Shown piece after piece: positions 48,385 to 57,515 of a DNA stretch of 64,000 nt. Under the pieces are notes generated by a model. It was given only the letters and a program-made list of their open reading frames with translations. It did not search any database and was not told where the DNA came from. Position 1 is the stretch's first letter, and every line of letters starts with the position of its first letter. A program made the position numbers and the translations under genes. The stretch comes from Imperialibacter sp964351395. GTDB taxonomy: Bacteria > Bacteroidota > Bacteroidia > Cytophagales > Cyclobacteriaceae. Where the stretch lies: NCBI GenBank assembly GCA_964351395.1, contig CAYGOF010000004.1, forward strand, positions 62,001 through 126,000, in the 5' to 3' direction.

Positions 48385-50025
48385 ATGAGAAGACGGGACT
48401 TTATTCAAATGGCAGGCCTGGGAGCAGGAGCCATGATGTTGCCCTTGACTGGGTTTGGCCGCGAAGTGGACGTTGCTGAATTGCTCAGCCCAGGGATGGA
48501 CGTCATGCAAAAGAAGCAACTGGCCGACGTAGCACTCAATACTTCGCGAGGCTTGGGAGCTACTTACACTGATGTAAGGATTGGGCGCTACCTGAATCAG
48601 TTTGTATTGACCCGCGAAAAGCGGGTGCAGGGCATTACCAATACCGAATCTTTTGGGGTAGGTATCCGTGTCATTGCCAATGGCACCTGGGGCTTTGCAT
48701 CTACCAACGACGTTACTCCTGATGGAATCAAGAAAGCTACTACGCAAGCAGTGGCCATTGCTAAAGCAAACTCCAAATTTCAAACGGAACCTGTTAAGTT
48801 GGCGGCTACACCTGCTTATGGAGAGGTAAGTTGGAAGACGCCCATAGTGAAGAATGGCTTTGAAGTGCCTATCAAAGAAAAAGCTGAATTATTGCTCAAT
48901 GCCAATGCGAGGGCACTGGACAATGGAGCTAGTTTTGTGAATAGCCTTTTATTCCTTGTCAACGAGCAAAAATATTTCGCTTCATCAGAAGGGTCTTATA
49001 TCGATCAGGATGTGCACCGTACATGGCCTAATTTCCAGGTATCGGTTGTTGACAGAGCCTCCGGATCGTTCAAAACAAGATCGGCCTTTAGTGCGCCAGT
49101 GGGAATGGGGTATGAATACCTTGATGGTAAAGCTGAAGATAAAATACAGGGCCCTGGTGGAGTAACTCTGTATAATAAGTCATACGATATCCTGGAAGAC
49201 GCAGCCATGGCTGCTGAGCAGGGCAAAGAAATGATTGCTGCTAAATCGGTGGAGCCAGGTAAGTGGGATTTGGTACTTGATCCTTCGCACCTTTGGCTGA
49301 CGATTCATGAATCTGTAGGCCACCCGACCGAACTAGACAGGGTGCTTGGCTATGAAGCCAATTATGCTGGCACAAGCTTCCTTACGTTTGATAAATGGGA
49401 GTCTAAAAACTTCAAATTCGGCAGCGATATTGTCAATTTTAAGGCTGATAAAACGCAGGTAGGGTCACTTGGCGCAGTAGGCTACGACGACGAAGGCGTA
49501 AAATGTAAGTCATGGGACCTTATAAAGGATGGCATACTTGTTAACTACCAGGCTATTCGAGATCAGGTAAACCTGCTTGGAGAGAAAGAATCGCACGGAT
49601 GTTGCTACTCGCAAAGCTGGGAAGATGTTCAGTTTCAGCGGATGGCCAACGTATCGTTGCAACCGGGCAAAGAGCCACTCACGCCGGATCAAATGATCTC
49701 TGGAGTGGAAAAAGGTATCTTTATCGTCAAGAACGGTTCATTTTCCATCGACCAGCAACGCTATAACTTCCAGTTTGGAGGCATATTGTTTTATGAAATC
49801 AAGGATGGAAAAATTGTAGGCATGCTAAAAGACGTTGCCTACCAGGCCAATACTCGGGAGTTTTGGAATTCATGCGTACAGATTTGCGATGAACGAGACT
49901 ATCGGGTGGACGGGGCATTTAATGATGGAAAAGGGCAACCAGCGCAGTCGAATGCTGTATCTCATGGTTCAGCGACCACACGATTTAATGGCGTGAACGT
50001 CATTAATACGGGTCGCAGTATATAA
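48385..50025 (+). CDS. TldD-type metalloprotease subunit with Tat-like N-terminus (copy 2)
   Basis: A 546-residue paralogue of copy 1, colinear with it almost without gaps. MRRRDFIQMAGLGAGAMMLP is a Tat-like start and HESVGHPTELDR is again at residues 308-313. EFWNSCVQICDERDY retains the Cys pair. It follows copy 1 by 71 bases and precedes the first TldE gene by 33 bases. Two active-type TldD genes before one TldE suggests alternative heterodimers. Recent tandem duplication is indicated by long identical blocks such as KKQLADVALNTS and GVGIRVIANGTWGFAST. Confidence 0.9.
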   Translation: MRRRDFIQMAGLGAGAMMLPLTGFGREVDVAELLSPGMDVMQKKQLADVALNTSRGLGATYTDVRIGRYLNQFVLTREKRVQGITNTESFGVGIRVIANGTWGFASTNDVTPDGIKKATTQAVAIAKANSKFQTEPVKLAATPAYGEVSWKTPIVKNGFEVPIKEKAELLLNANARALDNGASFVNSLLFLVNEQKYFASSEGSYIDQDVHRTWPNFQVSVVDRASGSFKTRSAFSAPVGMGYEYLDGKAEDKIQGPGGVTLYNKSYDILEDAAMAAEQGKEMIAAKSVEPGKWDLVLDPSHLWLTIHESVGHPTELDRVLGYEANYAGTSFLTFDKWESKNFKFGSDIVNFKADKTQVGSLGAVGYDDEGVKCKSWDLIKDGILVNYQAIRDQVNLLGEKESHGCCYSQSWEDVQFQRMANVSLQPGKEPLTPDQMISGVEKGIFIVKNGSFSIDQQRYNFQFGGILFYEIKDGKIVGMLKDVAYQANTREFWNSCVQICDERDYRVDGAFNDGKGQPAQSNAVSHGSATTRFNGVNVINTGRSI

Positions 50026-50058
50026 ATCAATTACAATCGAAAAAATCACAAATAAGTT

Positions 50059-51420
50059 ATGGCAATACTTTCAAAAGATGAAGCTAAAAGAATCCTGGAA
50101 AGGGTAGTTGGCTTTTCCAAAGCCGACGGGATAGAGGCAACTCTCAATGGAAGCAATAGTGGAAATATCAGATATGCTAGAAACTCAGTGTCTACCTCAG
50201 GCGAATCCAGCAATGTGAGCCTTGCGGTACAGGTGTACTTTGGCAAACAATCAGGGTCAGCCACCATCAACGAGTTCGATGATGTTTCTCTTCAAAAAGT
50301 GGTCAGCAGAGCGGAAGAGTTGGCAAAGCTTGCGCCAGAAGATCCCGAATTCATGGAACCGCTTGGCCCACAGAATTATGGTCCGGATTCTCCTACCTTT
50401 TCTCAGTCTACAGCTAGCATCACCCCCGACTATCGTGCTCAGGCTGCTGCGGATAGTATTGGGCCTGCCACCAAAAAAGACGTTACTGCTGCAGGTTTCC
50501 TCGAAGATAGCGCTGGGTTCAGGGCATTGATGAACAGCAAGGGCTTGTTTGCTTATAATCAATCAACTGATGTGAACTTTACAGTCACCATGCGCACCAA
50601 CGACGGCACAGGTTCAGGCTGGGTAGCAAGGAATTTTAATGATGTGAGTAAACTGGACACCGCGGAGGCTTCTGCTATTGCCATTGAAAAATCATTGCGA
50701 TCCCGCAATGCAAAAGCTATTGAACCAGGTAAGTACACGGTTATCCTTGAGCCAAATGCGGCATCTGACCTGATCGGCTTGATGTTCGGCGGATTCAATG
50801 CACGGACGGCAGATGAAGGACGTAGTTACATGTCAAAAAAAGGTGGAGGCACGAAGCTGGGTGAAAAACTAGTCGACGAACGCATCAATATTTACACTGA
50901 CCCCTGGAATACAGAAGTACCGGAAGGCACCTGGTCTGGCGGCGGTGGTGGTCGTTTTGGTGGAGGCGGAGGCGGAGGCCTCCCCACAAAGAAAATGGAC
51001 TTGATCAAGGATGGCGTCGTTTCTAATTTGATTTATGATCGGTATTGGGCTTCTCAAAAAGGTGTAGAGGCATCTCCATTTCCTGCCAACAGGATCATGG
51101 AAGGTGGAACTGCCTCGATTGAAGACATGATCAAGGACACGAAAAAAGGCGTGCTGGTTACTCGTTTCTGGTACATACGTGCCGTCGATCCTCAAACGCT
51201 ATTGTATACAGGCCTTACCCGTGACGGCACTTTTTATATTGAAAACGGTAAGATCGCCTACCCAATTAAGAACTTCCGTTTTAATGAAAGCCCAATCATT
51301 ATGCTAAATAACCTGGAAACTCTGGGTCAACAAATGAGAGTTGGTGGTGGAGGTACTTCTTTGATACCTGCAATGAAAATCAGGGACTTTACCTTCTCAA
51401 GTCTTTCCGACGCCGTTTAG
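50059..51420 (+). CDS. TldE/PmbA-type subunit with a glycine-rich loop
   Basis: A 453-residue PmbA-like protein (MAILSKDEAKRILERVVGFS). It lacks the HExxxH motif, as TldE subunits do, and has no signal peptide. Conserved family blocks are GNIRYARNSVSTSG, VILEPNAASDLIGLMFGGFN, GVLVTRFWYIRAVDPQTLLY and IAYPIKNFRFNESPIIMLNN. At residues 294-307 it carries five Gly, Arg-Phe and seven Gly, absent from the other TldE copy (53386). Last gene of its unit, with a terminator at 51447. Expected to pair with TldD1 or TldD2. Confidence 0.88.
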   Translation: MAILSKDEAKRILERVVGFSKADGIEATLNGSNSGNIRYARNSVSTSGESSNVSLAVQVYFGKQSGSATINEFDDVSLQKVVSRAEELAKLAPEDPEFMEPLGPQNYGPDSPTFSQSTASITPDYRAQAAADSIGPATKKDVTAAGFLEDSAGFRALMNSKGLFAYNQSTDVNFTVTMRTNDGTGSGWVARNFNDVSKLDTAEASAIAIEKSLRSRNAKAIEPGKYTVILEPNAASDLIGLMFGGFNARTADEGRSYMSKKGGGTKLGEKLVDERINIYTDPWNTEVPEGTWSGGGGGRFGGGGGGGLPTKKMDLIKDGVVSNLIYDRYWASQKGVEASPFPANRIMEGGTASIEDMIKDTKKGVLVTRFWYIRAVDPQTLLYTGLTRDGTFYIENGKIAYPIKNFRFNESPIIMLNNLETLGQQMRVGGGGTSLIPAMKIRDFTFSSLSDAV

Positions 51421-51446
51421 TTTTTAGTTCGGATATGGACAAAATC

Positions 51447-51481
51447 AAATCCTCGACATTATGTTGGGGATTTGTTGTTTT
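51447..51481 (+). terminator. Terminator of the TldD1-TldD2-TldE1 unit
   Basis: AAATCCTCGA (51447-51456), loop CATTATG, TTGGGGATTT (51464-51473), a ten-base stem with two G-T wobbles, followed by GTTGTTTT. Confidence 0.7.
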
Positions 51482-51624
51482 AACAGTGATTTGACTATAT
51501 GTGCCAATATTTCAGTTACTTATAATTAAACAGGTGTTAAAAAATGAGTCAGACGCAACATATCGGCTGGCAACACGTCTTGAAATAGTATTATATAAAC
51601 AACTAAAACCTCACTAACTTGTAG

Positions 51625-51716
51625 TAGCCAATCATTGCGATTCCTTTTTGAAATCGATATTGTTTGTCTTAAAACAAACTAACACGCTCAATGGGTTTGG
51701 TAATTCCTATTGGCTA
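51625..51716 (+). promoter_or_regulatory. Possible structured leader of the TldD3-TldE2 unit
   Basis: TAGCCAAT (51625-51632) pairs with ATTGGCTA (51709-51716), enclosing a hairpin GTTTGT/ACAAAC (51662-51667/51674-51679). It ends 23 bases before the TldD3 ATG. The rest of the 318-base gap after the terminator shows nothing else. Whether it is a regulatory leader is uncertain. Confidence 0.3.
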
Positions 51717-51738
51717 TTAACGGTCAAAACTAAATCAA

Positions 51739-53382
51739 ATGAAAAGAAGAGACTTCATGTACCTTTCTGGCATGGGTGGCGTTGGCGCCGCGGCATTGCT
51801 GGCAGGTATCCCTGCAATGGGGAAACCTATTGACCCGGCTCGGGCACTTGAAAGAGTCGACGTCGGACTGAAAAAGCAACTAGCGGATGTCGCGCTCAAT
51901 GCAGCCGGTAGCAAAGGCGCAACCTACACCGATGTGCGGATTGGTCGATATCTTAATCAGTATGTAATTACCCGGGAAGACAAAGTTCAAAATATTGTCA
52001 ATACTGAGTCATACGGCATGGGAATCCGGGTAATTGCTAATGGTGCCTGGGGCTTTGCTGCTACAGATAAGTTAAACAAAGAAAGCATTGCCCGCGCGGC
52101 GGAAGAAGCAGTGGCTATTGCGAAAGAAAACTCAAGGCTCTCTACCGAACCTGTTCAATTGGCACCACAAAAAGGATATGGGGAGGTGAGCTGGAAAGCT
52201 CCTATCGAAAAAAATTCTTTTGAGGTTCCGATCAAGGAGAAAGTTGATTTATTGCTCAGCGTCAACGATGCAGCGATGCAGTCAGGTGCTGACTATATCA
52301 ATTCATTTTTGTTTCTGGTCAATGAGCAAAAGTATTTTGCTTCCACAGATGGATCCTATATTGACCAGGATGTTCATAGGATTTGGCCAACATTCTTTAT
52401 CACGAAGATCGATCAGGCCACAGGTAAGTTTGAGACACGCAATGCATTGAGCTCGCCTATGGGCATGGGGTTTGAGTACCTGTACGCACGTCCGGAGGAT
52501 AAGATACAGGGTGTAACTACGCTGTACAAAGGCCGCTACGACATGCTGGAAGATGCCAAGGCTGGCGGATTGCAAGCAGGGCAAAAGATGCAGGCAAAGT
52601 CTGTGGAGCCCGGGAAGTACGACCTGATTTTGGATCCATCTCATTTGTGGTTGACCATTCACGAATCTGTGGGCCACCCAACTGAACTTGACCGGGTTTT
52701 GGGATATGAAGCCAATTATGCAGGAACCAGTTTCCTCACATTGGATAAGTGGGAGACCAAGAAATTTAACTTTGGAAGTAACATTGTCAATATTGTGGGT
52801 GATAAAACCCAGGTAGGCTCTCTGGGAGCGGTTGGGTATGACGATGAAGGTGTTCAATGCGGGAAGTGGGATATCATCAAAGATGGTACTTTGGTCAATT
52901 ACCAGGCCATCCGTGATCAAGCACATATTCTTGGCCTGGATGCGTCGCAGGGTTGTTGCTATGCGGATAATTGGAGCAGCGTTCAATTCCAACGCATGGC
53001 CAATATTTCCTTGCAACCGGGTAAGGAAAAGAAGAGCGTAGAAGATATGATCAAAGGCGTGGAGAAAGGAATCTATATTATCGGAGATGGCTCTTTCTCT
53101 ATCGATCAGCAACGCTACAACTTCCAGTTTGGCGGGCAGCTGTACTACGAAATCAAGGATGGTAAAATAGCCGGCATGCTGAAGGATGTTGCCTATCAGG
53201 CCAATACGCAAGACTTCTGGAATAGCTGTGTGGGTATAGCCGATGAAAGTGATTATCGTCTCGGGGGCTCATATTTTGATGGCAAGGGTCAGCCTAGTCA
53301 GGTAAGTGCCGTTTCTCACGGTTCGTCTACTGCACGATTCAACGGAATTAATGTCATAAACACAGCAAGAAATATAGGATAA
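51739..53382 (+). CDS. TldD-type metalloprotease subunit with Tat-like N-terminus (copy 3)
   Basis: A 547-residue third TldD paralogue. MKRRDFMYLSGMGGVGAAAL is the Tat-like start and HESVGHPTELDR again falls at residues 308-313, so all three copies keep the zinc motif at the same position. DFWNSCVGIADESDY keeps only one Cys of the pair seen in copies 1 and 2. It is more diverged than copies 1 and 2 from each other. It is three bases from its own TldE gene, forming a separate two-gene unit. Confidence 0.9.
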   Translation: MKRRDFMYLSGMGGVGAAALLAGIPAMGKPIDPARALERVDVGLKKQLADVALNAAGSKGATYTDVRIGRYLNQYVITREDKVQNIVNTESYGMGIRVIANGAWGFAATDKLNKESIARAAEEAVAIAKENSRLSTEPVQLAPQKGYGEVSWKAPIEKNSFEVPIKEKVDLLLSVNDAAMQSGADYINSFLFLVNEQKYFASTDGSYIDQDVHRIWPTFFITKIDQATGKFETRNALSSPMGMGFEYLYARPEDKIQGVTTLYKGRYDMLEDAKAGGLQAGQKMQAKSVEPGKYDLILDPSHLWLTIHESVGHPTELDRVLGYEANYAGTSFLTLDKWETKKFNFGSNIVNIVGDKTQVGSLGAVGYDDEGVQCGKWDIIKDGTLVNYQAIRDQAHILGLDASQGCCYADNWSSVQFQRMANISLQPGKEKKSVEDMIKGVEKGIYIIGDGSFSIDQQRYNFQFGGQLYYEIKDGKIAGMLKDVAYQANTQDFWNSCVGIADESDYRLGGSYFDGKGQPSQVSAVSHGSSTARFNGINVINTARNIG

Positions 53383-53385
53383 GCT

Positions 53386-54720
53386 ATGCCAATACTAACT
53401 AAAACAGAAGCGCAGGCTTTGCTAAAGAAAGTGCTGAGCTACTCAAAAGCAGAACAATGTGAAGTGAACATTTATGGTTCTGATAGAGGCAATATTCGAT
53501 ACGCTCGTAACGCGGTATCAACCAGCGGAAAGATCAGCTCAAGTACACTTCAGGTTGCATCAGCCTATGGCAAGAAGCTGGGAATTGCCACGATCAATGA
53601 ATATGATGATGCTTCCCTTGAAAAGGTGGTCCGTCGCTCTGAGGAGTTAGCTCAACTTGCTCCCGAGAACCCTGAATTCATGCCTTTCTTAGGTCCTCAG
53701 ACTTATGAGGAATCGAAAACATTTGTTCAGTCTACTGCCGATATCAATGCCAAGCTCAGGGCTGATCTGGTCGCTCAAAGCTTAAAGGTCACCAGGGATG
53801 CTGGAGCTGTCGCGGCTGGGTTCCTGTCCGATAGCAAGGGATACGCAGCTATGATGAACAGCAATGGACTTTTTGCTTATAACACCTCCACTGATACCGC
53901 TTTCTCCATAACCGTTCGAACAGAAGATGGAAAAGGCTCTGGTTACGCCACGCGCAGTTACAACGATGTTACCAAGCTAGATACCAAAAAAGCCACTGAA
54001 ATTGCAACAGATAAAGCTTTAAGATCAGTAACTGCCAAAGCGATCGAGCCTGGCAAGTATACCGTTATTCTTGAGACTGCTGCGGTAGCTGTGCTGCTGG
54101 AACGAATCGCTTTCGGCTTTGATGCACGCCAGGCCGACGAGGGTAGAAGTTTCCTTAGTAAGGCAGGTGGAGGAACCAGACAAGGCGAAAAGCTGATGGA
54201 CGAACGAGTGAATATTTACTCAGATCCATTTCACCCTGAACTGCCTACAAGTACATGGAATGCGGATGGAATGCCTCAGAAGAAGGTATCTTGGATAGAA
54301 AAGGGAGTAGTCAAAAACCTGATTTATTCGCGGTACTGGGCACAACAGAAAGGGGTTGATCCTATTCCCTTTCCTGATGGAATGGTAATGGAAGGCGGCA
54401 CTAAATCGCTTGATGATTTAATCAAAGGTACCAAGAAAGGGGTGCTTGTAACTCGCCTGTGGTATATCAGAGATGTTGATCCACAGTCATTGTTGCTTAC
54501 TGGCCTTACCCGCGATGGTACTTTCTATATTGAAAACGGTAAGATCGCCTATCCGATCAAAAACTTCCGTTTCAACGAGAGCCCGATCATCATGCTGAAC
54601 AACCTGGAGGAGCTGGGTAAAACTGAGCGTACCGTCAGCGTTGAATCAGAGCAAAGTTATATGTTGCCTCCACTAAAAGTGAGAGACTTTACCTTCTCGA
54701 GCTTATCAGATGCGGTATAA
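53386..54720 (+). CDS. TldE/PmbA-type subunit (copy 2)
   Basis: A 444-residue PmbA-like protein (MPILTKTEAQALLKKVLSYS), without HExxxH and without a signal peptide. It shares GNIRYARNAVSTSG, GVLVTRLWYIRDVDPQSLLL and IAYPIKNFRFNESPIIMLNN with the copy at 50059 but has only a short loop (STWNADGMPQKKVSW) where that copy has the glycine-rich stretch. It lies three bases after TldD3 and before a strong terminator, so TldD3-TldE2 is a complete protease pair. Confidence 0.9.
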   Translation: MPILTKTEAQALLKKVLSYSKAEQCEVNIYGSDRGNIRYARNAVSTSGKISSSTLQVASAYGKKLGIATINEYDDASLEKVVRRSEELAQLAPENPEFMPFLGPQTYEESKTFVQSTADINAKLRADLVAQSLKVTRDAGAVAAGFLSDSKGYAAMMNSNGLFAYNTSTDTAFSITVRTEDGKGSGYATRSYNDVTKLDTKKATEIATDKALRSVTAKAIEPGKYTVILETAAVAVLLERIAFGFDARQADEGRSFLSKAGGGTRQGEKLMDERVNIYSDPFHPELPTSTWNADGMPQKKVSWIEKGVVKNLIYSRYWAQQKGVDPIPFPDGMVMEGGTKSLDDLIKGTKKGVLVTRLWYIRDVDPQSLLLTGLTRDGTFYIENGKIAYPIKNFRFNESPIIMLNNLEELGKTERTVSVESEQSYMLPPLKVRDFTFSSLSDAV

Positions 54721-54739
54721 ATAGATGATTGCATATAAC

Positions 54740-54780
54740 GGGATGTTGGCGGGATGCCGACATCCCTTTTTTGTTTTTTG
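54740..54780 (+). terminator. Terminator of the TldD3-TldE2 unit
   Basis: An 11-base stem (54740-54750 with 54756-54766, one G-T wobble; arms GGGATGTTGGC and GCCGACATCCC) is followed by TTTTTTGTTTTTT. A strong rho-independent terminator 20 bases after the stop. Confidence 0.92.
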
Positions 54781-54905
54781 TAGTAGTTTGGTCGACAAAT
54801 CCCTGGCCTAAAAGGTCATTCATCCACTCATATAATAATCGACTTTAGAGGGCAGCTTTATGCCGTTAAAATCTAAAATTGCATAGCAATTGGGGCACTA
54901 ACTTC

Positions 54906-55529
54906 ATGCGTTTCGACAGCAAATTCTTCTTTACACGTCTTCAATACGAGTCAGGTGACTGGGATGTGGATCAACGCATGCCATCCAATGTTTTGAATTC
55001 GCTGGTAGAGTATACAACCCTACCTGTAAATACTACTGAGAATATTGTTTCGCTGGGCTCAGACGAGCTATTCAACTGCCCGTTTTGTTACCTCAGTGGG
55101 CACAAGTTGGTAGAGTTTACGGCAACAGAAAGAGAAAATTTTAAAAAGTACGTCGAAAACGGTGGTTTTGTATTTGTGGATGATTGTAACCACGACATTG
55201 ACGGATTATTCGCCAAGTCGTTTGAGACCCAGATGGAAAAGCTTTTTGGAGCAGGCAACCTCAAAAAAATACCCAATAACCACCCTATTTATAGCTCGTT
55301 CTTCCAATTCGATGGACCACCAACCACTTCACAGGAATTGAATGGTTGGGGTGACGATATCGTTCACGATTATCTTAAAGCAATTGAGGTCAATGGAAGG
55401 ATTGGTGTGCTTTACAGCAACAAAGACTATGGTTGTGAATGGGACTATGATTTCCGAAACAAGCGTTTTTATAAAATTGATAACACCCGGTTTAGTATTA
55501 ATATAGTGATGTACGCCATGATGGCCTGA
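54906..55529 (+). CDS. DUF4159-domain protein
   Basis: About 207 residues from ATG 54906 (MRFDSKFFFTRLQYESGDWD), the usual DUF4159 start; a TTG nine codons upstream is less likely. The domain has a flavodoxin/GATase-like look (KYVENGGFVFVDDCNHDIDG, RIGVLYSNKDYGCEWDYDFR). It has no signal peptide here, although many relatives do. DUF4159 genes commonly sit with MoxR, DUF58 and BatA-type genes, exactly as here. It is the first gene of the operon after the TldD3-TldE2 terminator. Function unknown. Confidence 0.85.
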   Translation: MRFDSKFFFTRLQYESGDWDVDQRMPSNVLNSLVEYTTLPVNTTENIVSLGSDELFNCPFCYLSGHKLVEFTATERENFKKYVENGGFVFVDDCNHDIDGLFAKSFETQMEKLFGAGNLKKIPNNHPIYSSFFQFDGPPTTSQELNGWGDDIVHDYLKAIEVNGRIGVLYSNKDYGCEWDYDFRNKRFYKIDNTRFSINIVMYAMMA

Positions 55530-55560
55530 GAGGAAGCTCCAGGTTTGAGAAAACAAAAAG

Positions 55561-56568
55561 ATGACTCCAGAATTAAAAGAAATAGAAAAATCAGCTGAAA
55601 AGCTGGTAGCCAGCCTTGACGACCTAAAGAAGGAGATTGGTAAGGTGATTGTGGGCCAGGAAGACACGATTGAGCAGCTACTTATTACCTTTTTGGCTGG
55701 TGGCCATGGTTTGCTGGAAGGGGTGCCTGGTCTTGCGAAGACCCTGATGATCCGGACGCTGTCGGATGCCATCGATCTAAAGTTTAGGAGAATACAGTTT
55801 ACACCAGATTTGATGCCCACCGACATTATTGGGACAGAGATATTGGAAGAAGACCATACCACCGGTAAAAGGATTTTCCAATTCAATAAAGGCCCAATCT
55901 TTGCCAATATCATTTTAGCAGACGAGATCAACAGAACTTCGCCAAAAACGCAATCGGCATTGCTGGAAGCCATGCAGGAGTTTGAAGTGACCTATGCTGG
56001 TACTACATATGCTTTGGAAAAGCCGTTCTTCATTTTGGCCACTCAAAATCCCATAGAACAGGCCGGAACATTTCCTTTACCGGAAGCCCAGTTGGATAGG
56101 TTTCTGCTTTACATCAGAATTGGGTACCCAACAGCTGAAGAGGAGCTCAATATACTAGAAGCCACAACCGGTAAGAAGAAAGAGGCGGTGAAGAGTGTGA
56201 TAACAGGAGAGCAGATTTTGGAAGCCCAAAAGCTGGTCAGGGAGGTTCACATTAGCAGTGACCTAATTGGCCTGGTTAGCAGGATAGTGCGTGCTACCAG
56301 AGCGGGAGATAGTGAGGTGGCATTTGTTAATGAATGGGTACGATGGGGAGCAGGTCCCCGGGCAGGTCAGGCCATGATATTGACAGCCAAGGCAAGAGCT
56401 TTGTTAAAGGGTCGTTTTGCCGTTACGATGGAAGACATCAAAAGTGTGGCCTTTCCGGTGTTGCGCCACCGTATTCTAATGAACTTCAGGGCAGAAGCAG
56501 ATGGCGTTACGTCGGATCGGGTCACTGCTGAGCTTTTGGATAAAATAAAACTCCCTGCCGGCGTATAG
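55561..56568 (+). CDS. MoxR-type AAA+ ATPase
   Basis: A 335-residue AAA+ protein. Walker A is EGVPGLAKTLMIRT, Walker B IILADEINRTSPKTQSALLE, followed by sensor-type FILATQNPIEQAGTFPLPEA. MoxR ATPases act as chaperones that remodel or activate partner proteins, often VWA proteins encoded next door. It lies 31 bases after DUF4159 and 50 bases before DUF58. Cytoplasmic, probably hexameric at the membrane with its partners. Confidence 0.95.
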   Translation: MTPELKEIEKSAEKLVASLDDLKKEIGKVIVGQEDTIEQLLITFLAGGHGLLEGVPGLAKTLMIRTLSDAIDLKFRRIQFTPDLMPTDIIGTEILEEDHTTGKRIFQFNKGPIFANIILADEINRTSPKTQSALLEAMQEFEVTYAGTTYALEKPFFILATQNPIEQAGTFPLPEAQLDRFLLYIRIGYPTAEEELNILEATTGKKKEAVKSVITGEQILEAQKLVREVHISSDLIGLVSRIVRATRAGDSEVAFVNEWVRWGAGPRAGQAMILTAKARALLKGRFAVTMEDIKSVAFPVLRHRILMNFRAEADGVTSDRVTAELLDKIKLPAGV

Positions 56569-56618
56569 GGTAAGTAGTAGTTTGACTAAACCGTAAGCTA
56601 TTTTAATAGACCCCCATT

Positions 56619-57515
56619 GTGAATCCACAAATACGAAAGCTACTCACACCAGAAATTCTCTCTACCGTCAACGGACTGGAGTTGGTGGCTCGTGTGATAG
56701 TGGAGGGATATATGAGCGGAGGTAATCCAAGTCAGTCAGTGGGCGCTGGGCAGGAGTTTAGCCAATACCGTAGCTACCAAGCAGGCGACGACCTTCGTCA
56801 GCTCGATTGGAAGATGTTTGCCCGATCAGAGCGTTACTATATCAAGCAGTCTGAAATAGAAACCAATATCACGGTCAAGTTCATGTTGGATGCCAGCCAT
56901 TCCATGGACCATACTGAAGGAGGCATCAGCAAACTGCAAATGGCTCGGGTGATGATTGCTGCGCTGGGCTATTTAGCCCGCAAGCAAAGCGATACCTTTG
57001 GCTTATATGCCGTCAACGACCAGCATATTACGGTGGTTCAACCACGTTTTGAACAGCAGCAGTACATCAGGTTTCTTAATGAATTAATAAAGATCAAGGC
57101 AGAAAGTACCTGGAAAAAAGGAAATGGCCTTGAGCAAATCTATAGCCATCAGGGCAAAGAAATGATCCTCTTCTTCACCGATATGTATGATGCAGGTGGT
57201 GACCTGCAGGATTTCATTCGCAGACTGAAAACGCCTCGAAACGAAGTAATTGTTTTTCATTTGATCGGGAGGGAAGAGCTGGAGCTCAATTATAGCACAC
57301 AGCTTACTTTTGAGGATTTGGAGACGGGCGAACGATTGAAAGTTGATCCTTCAGCTCAGCAGACTACTTATAGGCAGAAGTTCAATGATTGGATAGATAC
57401 CACGAGAGATTGGATGCTTCAAAAGCAGGTCGTTTACCAGCCTGTTTACATCGACCATCCTGCATCGGACATTTTGCGGACGTTTTTGAAAGTGCGTAAA
57501 ACAATGATAAGATGA
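56619..57515 (+). CDS. DUF58-domain protein (VWA-like MoxR partner)
   Basis: A 298-residue protein starting at GTG 56619 (VNPQIRKLLTPEILSTVNGL). The DUF58 signature is YRSYQAGDDLRQLDWKMFAR. A degenerate VWA fold follows, with MIDAS-like KFMLDASHSMD and ILFFTDMYDAGG. No membrane helices. DUF58 proteins are standard partners of MoxR ATPases. The stop overlaps the next gene by four bases (ATGA), indicating translational coupling. Confidence 0.92.
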   Translation: MNPQIRKLLTPEILSTVNGLELVARVIVEGYMSGGNPSQSVGAGQEFSQYRSYQAGDDLRQLDWKMFARSERYYIKQSEIETNITVKFMLDASHSMDHTEGGISKLQMARVMIAALGYLARKQSDTFGLYAVNDQHITVVQPRFEQQQYIRFLNELIKIKAESTWKKGNGLEQIYSHQGKEMILFFTDMYDAGGDLQDFIRRLKTPRNEVIVFHLIGREELELNYSTQLTFEDLETGERLKVDPSAQQTTYRQKFNDWIDTTRDWMLQKQVVYQPVYIDHPASDILRTFLKVRKTMIR

